From positions 1 through 9,555 of the forward strand of contig JBMNSK010000045.1 in NCBI GenBank assembly GCA_050945155.1: DNA of 9,555 nt, given 5' to 3'. The notes under the pieces were generated by a model, which saw nothing but the letters and a program-made list of their open reading frames with translations, made no database searches and had not been told where the DNA came from. A program made the position numbers and the translations under genes. This document shows positions 1 to 6,154 of this stretch, in pieces; positions within the stretch are counted from its first letter, which is position 1, and each line of letters begins with the position of its first letter. The stretch is from JBMNSK01 sp050945155 (lineage in GTDB: Bacteria > Actinomycetota > Coriobacteriia > Coriobacteriales > Eggerthellaceae).

Positions 1-950
1 AGTAGCGTCATTCTGACTGGTCATCAAACGAAACGGTAGGCAACATCACTGAGGCTTCTGTTTTGGAGTAGCGTCATTCTGACTGGTCATCAAACTCATT
101 CCAAGACGAGTCATGCAATCGTAATGTTTTGGAGTAGCGTCATTCTGACTGGTCATCAAACACCGTCGCGTTCGTATCTTTGCGCCATATGGTTTTGGAG
201 TAGCGTCATTCTGACTGGTCATCAAACGCCATGAACAACACGAGAACATATGCTCTTGTTTTGGAGTAGCGTCATTCTGACTGGTCATCAAACAGCCCAG
301 GCTTGATTTATCCGCCGAGACGGGTTTTGGAGTAGCGTCATTCTGACTGGTCATCAAACAATGGGTGTTACTAAGGTGAGACTAAAGCTGTTTTGGAGTA
401 GCGTCATTCTGACTGGTCATCAAACCCGCCGGGTCTGCTTCTAAAACCTCCGCTAGTTTTGGAGTAGCGTCATTCTGACTGGTCATCAAACATGGTTTCT
501 TATCCACGCGCTCGAGATAGGTTTTGGAGTAGCGTCATTCTGACTGGTCATCAAACTATGCGCGGTTCTCCTCAACGAAACAGCGCGTTTTGGAGTAGCG
601 TCATTCTGACTGGTCATCAAACCGGCACCACAGGTGCTAAGCCAGAAGGTGGTTTTGGAGTAGCGTCATTCTGACTGGTCATCAAACAAGCCATGTCCCT
701 CATGCCGCCATATCTCGGTTTTGGAGTAGCGTCATTCTGACTGGTCATCAAACTGTTGTAAACAATCCGAGCGTTTCTACGTGTTTTGGAGTAGCGTCAT
801 TCTGACTGGTCATCAAACAGCCTAGGCTTGATTTATCCGCAGAGACGGGTTTTGGAGTAGCGTCATTCTGACTGGTCATCAAACAGGAGATGAACACGTA
901 GCTGAGCTAGCTTTGTTTTGGAGTAGCGTCATTCTGACTGGTCATCAAAT
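1..950 (+). CRISPR. CRISPR array, type II-like repeat, distal end
   Basis: Fifteen copies of a 36-bp repeat beginning GTTTTGGAGTAGCG and ending GGTCATCAAAC. The first copy (1-29) is cut by the window edge. Full copies start at 60, 126, 192, 258, 324, 390, 456, 521, 587, 652, 718, 783, 849 and 915. The 14 spacers are 30 nt, except three of 29 nt (492-520, 623-651, 754-782). All repeats are identical except the last, whose final base is T instead of C. Such end decay usually marks the leader-distal side, so the leader and cas genes should lie left of the window. A 36-bp repeat starting GTTTT and ending AAC with ~30-nt spacers resembles type II (Cas9) arrays; this is inference because no cas gene is visible. 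Spacers 294-323 and 819-848 differ at only two bases. By eye no spacer matches the rest of the window. Confidence 0.98.
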
Positions 951-1010
951 AGTATACGGAACATGGATTTGGAAATGATCTAAGTAGACAAATCGCTAAG
1001 GAGTTCATAA

Positions 1011-1229
1011 ATGGAAGAATACACATATGAGGATTTCTTGAGAGAAGACTCTAGACTTGGATTAATGTATGCCGATTTCCTTGAAGACGAAAACCAAAAA
1101 TATGTTGGTATAGATGCGTTCCTAGAAGAACATGCTAGTGCCGAATATAAGACGATGCTGCGCGAAGAGAAAAAGAAGATAGAAGAGCTGCATGAAAAGG
1201 GAATCATGCGTGACTATATGCCCTACTAG
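1011..1229 (+). CDS. Small acidic tyrosine-rich protein, unknown function
   Basis: A 72-residue protein that I do not recognise. The start ATG follows TAAGGAG (997-1003) by seven bases, a strong ribosome binding site, and a terminator stands just after the stop, so it looks like a genuine compact gene. It holds about 20 Asp/Glu against 10 Lys/Arg and seven Tyr, with no Cys, Trp, signal peptide or membrane segment. The C-terminal half (about residues 38-64) should form a charged helix with runs such as REEKKKIEELHEK. It lies between a CRISPR array and a truncated phage HNH gene, so a phage origin is likely. Small acidic phage proteins include DNA mimics and anti-CRISPRs, but nothing here proves that. 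It could equally be an ordinary small phage protein. Confidence 0.78.
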   Translation: MEEYTYEDFLREDSRLGLMYADFLEDENQKYVGIDAFLEEHASAEYKTMLREEKKKIEELHEKGIMRDYMPY

Positions 1230-1241
1230 CTAGTCATTTAT

Positions 1242-1268
1242 GTCCTACTTCGGTGGGGCTTTCTTTTG
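1242..1268 (+). terminator. Rho-independent terminator with TTCG loop
   Basis: A seven-pair stem (1242-1248 with 1253-1259, including two G-T pairs) closes a TTCG tetraloop and is followed by TTTCTTTT. It begins 12 bases after the stop of the acidic protein gene. Confidence 0.75.
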
Positions 1269-1271
1269 TCT

Positions 1272-1304
1272 GGAGCAGCCCGCACGGGCTGCTCCCTTGT
1301 TTTT
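1272..1304 (+). terminator. Strong rho-independent terminator
   Basis: A perfect ten-pair stem, GGAGCAGCCC (1272-1281) with GGGCTGCTCC (1286-1295), carries a GCAC loop and is followed by CTTGTTTTT. It stands in tandem with the preceding TTCG terminator, giving near-complete insulation before the HNH gene. Confidence 0.9.
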
Positions 1305-1403
1305 GTGACACTTGTGAAAGAATGACACTAGAACGCTAGGGCAAGCGTAAACAGCCCACCTATCCCGCACAGGGAAGTGCGAAAACAAACCTAGGAGGAA
1401 TGG

Positions 1404-1568
1404 ATGAGTCGAGACTACCAGAAGGAGTATCGAGAGTATAACTCACTACCTGAGCAGAAGAAGAACCGAGCTGCACGAAACAAGGCACGTCGAGAGATGG
1501 GGCTGAAAGTTGGAGACCCACGTGAAGTCGACCACAAGAAACCACTGTCGCGGGGGGGGTTGGAGTAG
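1404..1568 (+). pseudogene. Phage HNH endonuclease, truncated by CRISPR repeat
   Basis: Start ATG preceded by AGGAGG (1393-1398), five bases away. The 54-residue product has a basic N-terminal region (SLPEQKKNRAARNKARR, about residues 14-30) and then GDPREVDHKKPLSRGG at about residues 37-52. This matches small phage HNH endonucleases, where the DH pair (D43-H44) begins the catalytic beta-beta-alpha metal fold, a region often encoded beside the terminase and cos site. Family members continue about 30-50 residues further with the Asn and final His/Asn; here these are missing. The last codons (Leu, Glu, stop TAG at 1566-1568) come from the CRISPR repeat, so the gene was cut after codon 52 at a run of eight G. 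The product should be inactive. The family call rests on remembered motif similarity. Confidence 0.8.
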
Positions 1569-1647
1569 CGTCATTCTGACTGGTCATCAAACCGCAGAGC
1601 CTGGCAACGACGAGTCTGTTGAAGTTTTGGAGTAGCGTCATTCTGAC
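1560..1647 (+). CRISPR. Detached one-spacer CRISPR remnant
   Basis: A repeat copy lacking its first three bases (1560-1592, 33 nt, from TTGGAGTAGCG to CATCAAAC), a 31-nt spacer (1593-1623) and a repeat copy ending after 24 nt (1624-1647, GTTTTGG to TTCTGAC). Both match the main array repeat exactly over the retained parts and keep the same orientation and spacer size. It sits 609 bp beyond the last repeat of the main array. The right end stops abruptly and is followed by unrelated sequence that forms a short inverted repeat at the junction (TGACA-AAC-TGTCA, 1644-1656). This looks like the broken tail of the original array. Confidence 0.9.
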
Positions 1648-1936
1648 AAACTGTCATATCCAAATGTCTTTCAGGGTTAGAACTTGTGGTGCTGAGTTCC
1701 TAAATCCTCTCTGTGCTTACTCAAAGTCCCAGGAAAATGCATCGTTCACCTGCGCTTATTTCTCACGCCACTGAGCGAAAGCGAGCCAAGGAATACTCGA
1801 GGTATCGTATAATTTGTGTAGTCAGTTACGTGCTGACTGCGATTTGCAGCTTTCTTATATCAGGTTTTTAAATCCCAAAGAATGGTTAGCGGGGAGAAAT
1901 CTATCTGAAATAAGAAAACAACAGAAGGGATATGCC
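1648..1936. other. Gene-free stretch between CRISPR remnant and lipoprotein
   Basis: This 289-bp stretch shows no convincing reading frame, RNA gene or terminator. It holds a TATAAT candidate at 1808-1813 and then a leader of about 120 bases before the lipoprotein gene. The left end is a junction with the truncated CRISPR repeat. Confidence 0.5.
1808..1813 (+). promoter_or_regulatory. Candidate -10 element of the lipoprotein gene
   Basis: A consensus TATAAT, 124 bases upstream of the lipoprotein ATG. No good -35 hexamer is seen at 16-18 bases upstream (GCCAAG is the nearest), so an activator or a different start is possible. Confidence 0.4.
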
Positions 1937-2353
1937 ATGAAGAAAGCCATGCTAGTTGTAAGTGCGCTTGCCGCAGCTCTGTTGGTTTTCGTAGTTGCTG
2001 GTTGCTCAAGCGGAAATTCTGCTCAGTTCGATTCAGCCACGCAGCAGCTTTTTGAGAAGTACGATGTGGATACCTCGGTAACCGATAGTACTACTCAGCT
2101 CATGAACAGAGATCCGCAAACTACCGCGAAGGATTTAAAAGCTCTGAGCGAAGAAGATTTCAGTGGGCTAAGTTTTGAGGAAGCTCTTAATAAGATTGGC
2201 GAGGATCCAAGCGATGTCATGATCCAAGGAAGCGATGAAGGATTGACTGTCTACTACTCATGGGATGCTTCCGACGACTATATCAACTTTAATCTTGTCT
2301 ATGAGCAAGATAGTGACGGTAATTGGGTGTATGTAAAGCAATCATTGAGATAG
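1937..2353 (+). CDS. Small secreted lipoprotein, unknown function
   Basis: A 138-residue protein with a classical lipoprotein signal: MKK basic start, hydrophobic core to about residue 19, then lipobox V20-A21-G22-C23, so the mature protein would be lipid-anchored at Cys23 on the outside of the membrane. The ATG at 1937 was chosen because it begins this signal and follows AGAAGGGA at a suitable distance; the frame extends upstream to 1814 without a ribosome binding site. The mature part is acidic and polar (a Ser/Thr/Asp-rich linker, then a predicted alpha/beta domain), ending in VYYSWDASDDYINFNL and a beta-rich tail. I recognise no catalytic motif or named family. It is probably monocistronic; no clear terminator follows. 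Confidence 0.88.
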   Translation: MKKAMLVVSALAAALLVFVVAGCSSGNSAQFDSATQQLFEKYDVDTSVTDSTTQLMNRDPQTTAKDLKALSEEDFSGLSFEEALNKIGEDPSDVMIQGSDEGLTVYYSWDASDDYINFNLVYEQDSDGNWVYVKQSLR

Positions 2354-2619
2354 CTTTACCGGATACTATCTGAATACTGATTATCGACTGTTTGGCCATT
2401 ATCGGGGAGGTCATAATCTTTGCAAGCTTCTCGTTGCTGTGAAGCGATATAGGATTTCGTCTATTTTCAGGAAATCTTCCATCACAAATGCAAAATCTTG
2501 GAACTTGGCACACTTGTAGCTGCGTTTCTCGAATTCTACGCTCATACAAGCATGGCGTAGCTCGGTAACGCCGTTCATCCCAGTTTGTCAGCTCTATTGA
2601 TTTTCGAAAGAGGCGCATT
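2354..2619. other. Intergenic region upstream of the MBL-fold gene
   Basis: These 266 bp have no strong terminator or consensus promoter. A possible 55-codon minus-strand frame lies inside it (2411-2578). The ribosome binding site of the next gene, AAAGAGG at 2607-2613, is at its right end. Confidence 0.45.
2411..2578 (-). CDS. Possible small ORF, 55 residues, doubtful
   Basis: ATG at 2578 and stop at 2411-2413 on the minus strand. The product begins MNGVTELRHACMSVEFEKRS and continues with KCAKFQDFAFVMEDFLKIDE. Its composition looks more natural than the overlapping frame on the same strand, with alternating hydrophobic and charged residues. The upstream bases (ACTGGG directly before ATG) do not form a well-spaced ribosome binding site, and an in-frame stop lies four codons upstream. 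It might be a real small protein, a gene remnant or chance. No family is recognised. Confidence 0.25.
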   Translation of the reverse strand: MNGVTELRHACMSVEFEKRSYKCAKFQDFAFVMEDFLKIDEILYRFTATRSLQRL

Positions 2620-3519
2620 ATGAAGTGGAGAGCTCCCGGAAAGCGACCTTACTTTAATAAATACGATGAAGTTCCACTGGAGTGCAACCAAGGGTGGTTT
2701 AGCTGCTATGAACTCCCCGGAAACATTTATACCATCTGCGAAGATCAGCATTTTCAGGAAGTAAATTCTTTTCTCATAATTGGTACAAAACGTGCATTGT
2801 TGCTTGATACTGGGCTCGGGTTTTGCGACATCAAAGCCGTGGTAGACGAGCTTTATCGAGGTGATCTTGAAGTGGTGAACTGTCACCGCCACTTCGACCA
2901 CACAGGGAACAATTGGCGCTTTCCAGAAATCAACGTTCCTAAGGTGCAATCCGCTATTAAGCAAGCCGAAACGGGAATCTACCATGGAACATTAGCCAAC
3001 CAAACATCTGAAGACTTCTTTTTATATGGCTACCCGCGTGGCTTTAATCCGACGGGCTACTGTGTACCACCCTATAGCGTGCGCGTTGTTGAGGATGGCC
3101 ATCTCTTTGATCTGGGCAATAGGAAAGTTGAGCTTGTTTATACGCCTGGTCATACCGAGGACCACTGCATGCTTTACGACCATAAAGAAAATGTCATTTT
3201 TGGCGGCGACATGCTCTATTTCGGGAACCTCTATGCCCACTTCAACAATGATGTGATGGGGTACTCAAGCGTTACTGACTACATTGCTTCTCTCGAAAAA
3301 ATAAAGAGAAAGTTTCCTCGGGTGACCAAGGTATACGAATCGCACCATAATCCAATTTTGCCTGCATCGTGCATCGATGATATCTATGACGCATTCTTGA
3401 TGGTACGCAATGGGGAAGCGACGTCAGAACCGTTGCCTTGTTCTGAAAAAGGCTACTATCACGACCCGGCGTTTATGAAAAAATATGAGTTCGGGAAGTT
3501 TCGCATAATTACACGGTAA
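2620..3519 (+). CDS. Metallo-beta-lactamase-fold hydrolase
   Basis: A 299-residue cytoplasmic protein of the metallo-beta-lactamase superfamily. The metal-binding signature H89-R-H91-F-D93-H94 is intact, followed by TPGH (H178), GGD with D197 (the bridging Asp) and SHH (H242/H243). This is the full set for a two-metal (Zn or Fe) hydrolase such as glyoxalase II-like thioesterases, lactonases or phosphodiesterases. The Asp after the HxH pair argues for hydrolysis, but the substrate cannot be told from sequence. The ATG at 2620 follows AAAGAGG by six bases. There is no signal peptide. The C-terminal part (about residues 245-299) is charged and aromatic-rich. The arginase-family gene follows 117 bp downstream on the same strand with its own ribosome binding site; whether they are co-transcribed is open. 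Confidence 0.93.
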   Translation: MKWRAPGKRPYFNKYDEVPLECNQGWFSCYELPGNIYTICEDQHFQEVNSFLIIGTKRALLLDTGLGFCDIKAVVDELYRGDLEVVNCHRHFDHTGNNWRFPEINVPKVQSAIKQAETGIYHGTLANQTSEDFFLYGYPRGFNPTGYCVPPYSVRVVEDGHLFDLGNRKVELVYTPGHTEDHCMLYDHKENVIFGGDMLYFGNLYAHFNNDVMGYSSVTDYIASLEKIKRKFPRVTKVYESHHNPILPASCIDDIYDAFLMVRNGEATSEPLPCSEKGYYHDPAFMKKYEFGKFRIITR

Positions 3520-3636
3520 AACCCCTCTGCGTTTGCAAAAAACGATTGCGCAACAAGCAAAAAAGCACTGCGCTCCCATCTAAAATTCTGCGTTACACTT
3601 GTGAATACCTTGGCCCAGCTACTAAGGGGTGAAAGC

Positions 3637-4470
3637 ATGAACAAGACCATCCTTGTCAACGGGCAATGGCAGGGCGGCGCAGATACAGAAACCTATGTCG
3701 CCGCTATGCAGTTAAGAGACTACCTTGCCCAAAATCACGCTGTGCAGTCGGTACTTACCAATCTCGAGACAACCCTTATCGTGAAGCACGGGATTAAAGG
3801 CTGCAAAATCATTACCGAACAAATTCGCGAAGCACTCGGCATGCTTCATAAAACAGCTCCGAAGAAGTTGTTAACTGTCGGCGGTGGCTGCGATGCCGAT
3901 TTTGCTTCCATCGCCTATATGAACGAAGCCTGCAACGGTGACCTTGTTGTTGTTTGGATGGATGGACACGGCGATATCAATGCTCCCGAGGAGTCCGATA
4001 GCCACTTGTTCTACGGCATGCCCATCCGAGCCCTTCTCGGAGACTGTCCTCCTATATCAAACCTTGCTGCGCGTCCTCTTAATCCTGACCAAGTTATTCT
4101 TCTTGGCTCAAGGGATTTGGATGCAGGCGAGGAAGCATATATCACAAAGCATGACATATCGCTTATTCCAGTGCTTAACAACGAAGATGAAATTGCGGGT
4201 CAACTGGCTGCGGCCATCAAGAAAACGGGCAAGAGCAATGTCTATATCCACCTTGATCTTGACGTTTTAGACCCAGGTGATTTTTCTGATACGCCTTTGC
4301 CGGTTGCAGATGGTTATGCGCTCAACGATATTCTTTTTGCTTTAGATCAGCTCTATTTGAACTATACGGTTGTAGGCACAGGGCTTTTTGAGTACAAACC
4401 TATTGAGCACATCCCTAATGAGCTTATGAAAATTATTGACCGTATTGAGCGCTGGTATGACAAGGACTAA
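3637..4470 (+). CDS. Arginase/agmatinase (ureohydrolase) family protein
   Basis: A 277-residue cytosolic protein of the arginase-agmatinase-formiminoglutamase fold, near usual family length. Seen in order: GGGCDAD at 82-88, D109-G-H111-G-D113 followed by an SHLFYGMPIRALLG segment (122-135), and D207-L-D209 in HLDLDVLDPGDF (205-216). E252 near the C terminus sits where the family has a substrate-binding Glu. Known members bind two Mn ions and hydrolyse guanidino groups to urea. The first metal ligand, His in the canonical GGDHS motif, appears to be Cys85 here, as in a divergent subgroup, so the substrate may not be arginine or agmatine. ATG 3637 was chosen over a GTG at 3601 because AAGGGG (3624-3629) lies seven bases before it. 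A TACACT at 3594-3599 is a possible -10 without a good -35. Confidence 0.9.
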   Translation: MNKTILVNGQWQGGADTETYVAAMQLRDYLAQNHAVQSVLTNLETTLIVKHGIKGCKIITEQIREALGMLHKTAPKKLLTVGGGCDADFASIAYMNEACNGDLVVVWMDGHGDINAPEESDSHLFYGMPIRALLGDCPPISNLAARPLNPDQVILLGSRDLDAGEEAYITKHDISLIPVLNNEDEIAGQLAAAIKKTGKSNVYIHLDLDVLDPGDFSDTPLPVADGYALNDILFALDQLYLNYTVVGTGLFEYKPIEHIPNELMKIIDRIERWYDKD

Positions 4471-4517
4471 AAGAAGTAAACGTATCTAACCAATATGGCC
4501 GTCTTGATAGGCAGTCG

Positions 4518-4612
4518 TATGCGCCCCGGTTTTGCCACCTTGAACGCCTCCCATTTCTCGTGTCCAAGAAATGGGAGGCGTTCACCTAGTGCGAAGCGGG
4601 GCGCATATTTTT
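4518..4612. terminator. Nested inverted repeat, terminator between convergent genes
   Basis: An outer perfect 11-pair stem (TATGCGCCCCG 4518-4528 with 4597-4607) encloses an inner perfect 18-pair stem (4541-4558 with 4567-4584, loop CGTGTCCA). T-rich sequence follows on the + strand (4608-4612). It lies between the arginase-family gene and the minus-strand radical SAM gene, so it probably terminates the + transcript. The right outer arm falls inside the last codons of the radical SAM gene. The inner hairpin alone lacks a clear T-tract on either strand, which makes the double structure unusual. Confidence 0.7.
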
Positions 4613-6154
4613 CGTAAGAAAAATTGCTCCAACGATGCCTGCAACAACTGCTGCAGCGCCTAGCACATCCTTTACAAGCGAACCGGTCTTTGAGTCAGAT
4701 TTTTGAGAAGGCGCAGCTTCTTTACCTTCGCGCTCATGTTTTATATTGCTCTCTGCTTCAGTAGTAGGAGTGTCAGCCGAATCAGGAGCATATTTCCATG
4801 CGGTGTGTTTTAGCTGGTAGTACGAGGTTTCCTTAATATTATCAGCAATCCATTCACCCAAAGGAACGCCTATGGTGGTCACGAAAGCCAAATAGAATCT
4901 GCGCAGCCCGTATTCAAGTCCAAACTTATTTAATATACGCAGCGCCGATGGCACGTCGTAGAAATCCTCAGCAGCCTCGAAGAAGAGTTCCTGTAATTCC
5001 CATGGCGACATCTTTTTAGGTTGGAAAGTCACATTCGTCATATCGAAGAGCTCCCAGTTGTCAGTCAACATGCGTCCGTCTTTCTTAAACTCCTCATAGA
5101 CCGGTGTTCCGGGAAAGGGGGTGAGGATGGCGGGTTGGATTTGGTAGGCTCCTACGTTTTTCGCAAATCGATACGAACGACGAATATCTTCCGGACCGTC
5201 TTCATCGAGCCCGAGGACCAAGCTCGCAATAACGCGAATTCCATGGTCCCAGCAGGCGCGACATGCGCGTTCCGTTGCTTCGACACTTGCATGCTTTTGG
5301 ATGGAGTCCAAAGCATTTTGGTTAAGCGATTCAATTCCAATGAGTACACGCGTCAGATGTGCCTTAGAAAGCAATTCGAGCAGTTCTGGGTCATCTGCCA
5401 TATCGGTGCGGCCAAAGAAAAAAGTCTCCTTGAACTGCAGGCTCTCATCAATCATGCGACGACAAATTTCCTTCGCGCGCTCCTTATCTGCAGTAAAGTT
5501 GTCGTCCTCGAAGTTCATGTATTCAAACCCCAGGTCATGGCACATACGAATTTCTTCGATAACGTTCTCAACGCTGCGCTTGCGGTAGGGTGCAAACATG
5601 CGGCTCGTTGTACAGAACGAGCACCGGTAGGGACAGCCACGCGAAGTCATGATATTGGCGCATTTGCATGGCGTCTTAAGAATTGAGTAGTCGGGGAAGG
5701 GCAGGGTATCTAAGTCGCATACAGGCTTGGCTCGCACGATGGGGTCGGTTAGCCTGCCTTCTACGATATCGAGAATGGTGGTTTCGCCTTCGCCGACCAT
5801 AACCTGGTCAGCATGCTGAAGTGCTTCTTCGGGAAGGGTGCTTGCGTGCGGACCACCAATCAGGACGCGCGCATGACCTTGAGCATGAAAAAGATCTCCA
5901 AGCTCATAAGCACGGCGTGCGAGGGTGGTCATGGTATAGAGGCACAAAACATCCGTCTGTTTTAAAAGACGCTTGTAATCAACAGCTCCCTGGAGTTCTT
6001 GATAGACCTCAACATGATGACCTGCGCGTTTAAGTATGCCTCCCAAAATGAGAGGTCCCGTAATTGGGTTTGAATTTCCGTACAACCTACCGCCGAGGCG
6101 GTAGATAGCATTTCTTTTGACGTCGGTAGTTGGAACAATCCAAGTGATGTTCAT
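4586..6154 (-). CDS. B12-binding-type radical SAM protein, membrane-anchored
   Basis: A 522-residue protein with an N-terminal cobalamin-binding-type Rossmann domain (about 1-135; ITGPLILGGILKRAGHHVEV, GGPHAS at 100-105, GEGE at 121-124), then a radical SAM domain (about 160-370) with the iron-sulfur cluster motif C174-PYR-C178-SF-C181. Such enzymes cleave S-adenosylmethionine to a 5'-deoxyadenosyl radical; cobalamin-binding members often methylate or rearrange unreactive carbons. The classical DxHxxG cobalamin motif is not seen. After residue 455 comes a polar, low-complexity linker, then a hydrophobic helix at about 494-513 (VKDVLGAAAVVAGIVGAIFL) and a short basic end, suggesting a tail anchor. 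ATG 6154 was chosen because AAAGAGGTG precedes it at good distance; the frame continues upstream to 6232 without such a site. The substrate is unknown. It appears monocistronic. Confidence 0.93.
   Translation of the reverse strand: MNITWIVPTTDVKRNAIYRLGGRLYGNSNPITGPLILGGILKRAGHHVEVYQELQGAVDYKRLLKQTDVLCLYTMTTLARRAYELGDLFHAQGHARVLIGGPHASTLPEEALQHADQVMVGEGETTILDIVEGRLTDPIVRAKPVCDLDTLPFPDYSILKTPCKCANIMTSRGCPYRCSFCTTSRMFAPYRKRSVENVIEEIRMCHDLGFEYMNFEDDNFTADKERAKEICRRMIDESLQFKETFFFGRTDMADDPELLELLSKAHLTRVLIGIESLNQNALDSIQKHASVEATERACRACWDHGIRVIASLVLGLDEDGPEDIRRSYRFAKNVGAYQIQPAILTPFPGTPVYEEFKKDGRMLTDNWELFDMTNVTFQPKKMSPWELQELFFEAAEDFYDVPSALRILNKFGLEYGLRRFYLAFVTTIGVPLGEWIADNIKETSYYQLKHTAWKYAPDSADTPTTEAESNIKHEREGKEAAPSQKSDSKTGSLVKDVLGAAAVVAGIVGAIFLTKNMRPASH

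Larger units (their letters stand above)
951..1559 (+). mobile_element. Phage-derived fragment lying between CRISPR repeats
   Basis: This 609-bp stretch starts directly after the last base of the array's terminal repeat and ends directly at a partial copy of the same repeat. It contains a short in-frame tail to a stop at 981-983, a 72-residue gene with its own ribosome binding site, tandem terminators, a ~100-bp leader and the 5' part of a phage HNH endonuclease gene. The HNH reading frame is broken exactly at the repeat border, so the right boundary is a recombination junction rather than a gene end. The content (small acidic protein, strong terminator, HNH gene) resembles the region beside terminase genes in tailed phages. 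It could be a captured oversized insert, an insertion into the array, or a phage remnant that carried repeat DNA; the sequence alone does not decide. Confidence 0.5.

Noticed and set aside
46..357. Minus-strand frame encoding a protein with a repeated LMTSQNDATPK peptide
   Set aside because: It arises because the repeat plus 30-nt spacer is 66 bases, a multiple of three. It is a translation of CRISPR repeats, not a gene.
492..674. Plus-strand frame across spacers and repeats
   Set aside because: It lies wholly inside the array, with repeat-derived WSSVILTGHQT units and no ribosome binding site.
951..1559. Insertion sequence as explanation for the array interruption
   Set aside because: No transposase, terminal inverted repeats or target duplication is visible; gene content is phage-like.
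1360..1641. Minus-strand 93-codon frame
   Set aside because: It runs antisense to the HNH fragment and through CRISPR repeat sequence, with no ribosome binding site.
1624..1647. Minus-strand reading as a tracrRNA anti-repeat
   Set aside because: The match to the repeat is perfect, same-oriented and at normal spacer distance from another partial repeat. A true anti-repeat is normally imperfect and followed by structured RNA, so this is a repeat remnant.
2289..2618. Minus-strand 109-codon frame overlapping the lipoprotein end
   Set aside because: It overlaps a real gene, has unnatural composition (Arg/Cys-rich) and no ribosome binding site; another frame of the same strand looks more protein-like.
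5021..5686. Plus-strand 221-codon frame
   Set aside because: It is antisense to the radical SAM gene, whose motifs (CxxxCxxC) are clear on the minus strand. Long antisense frames are common in such codon usage.
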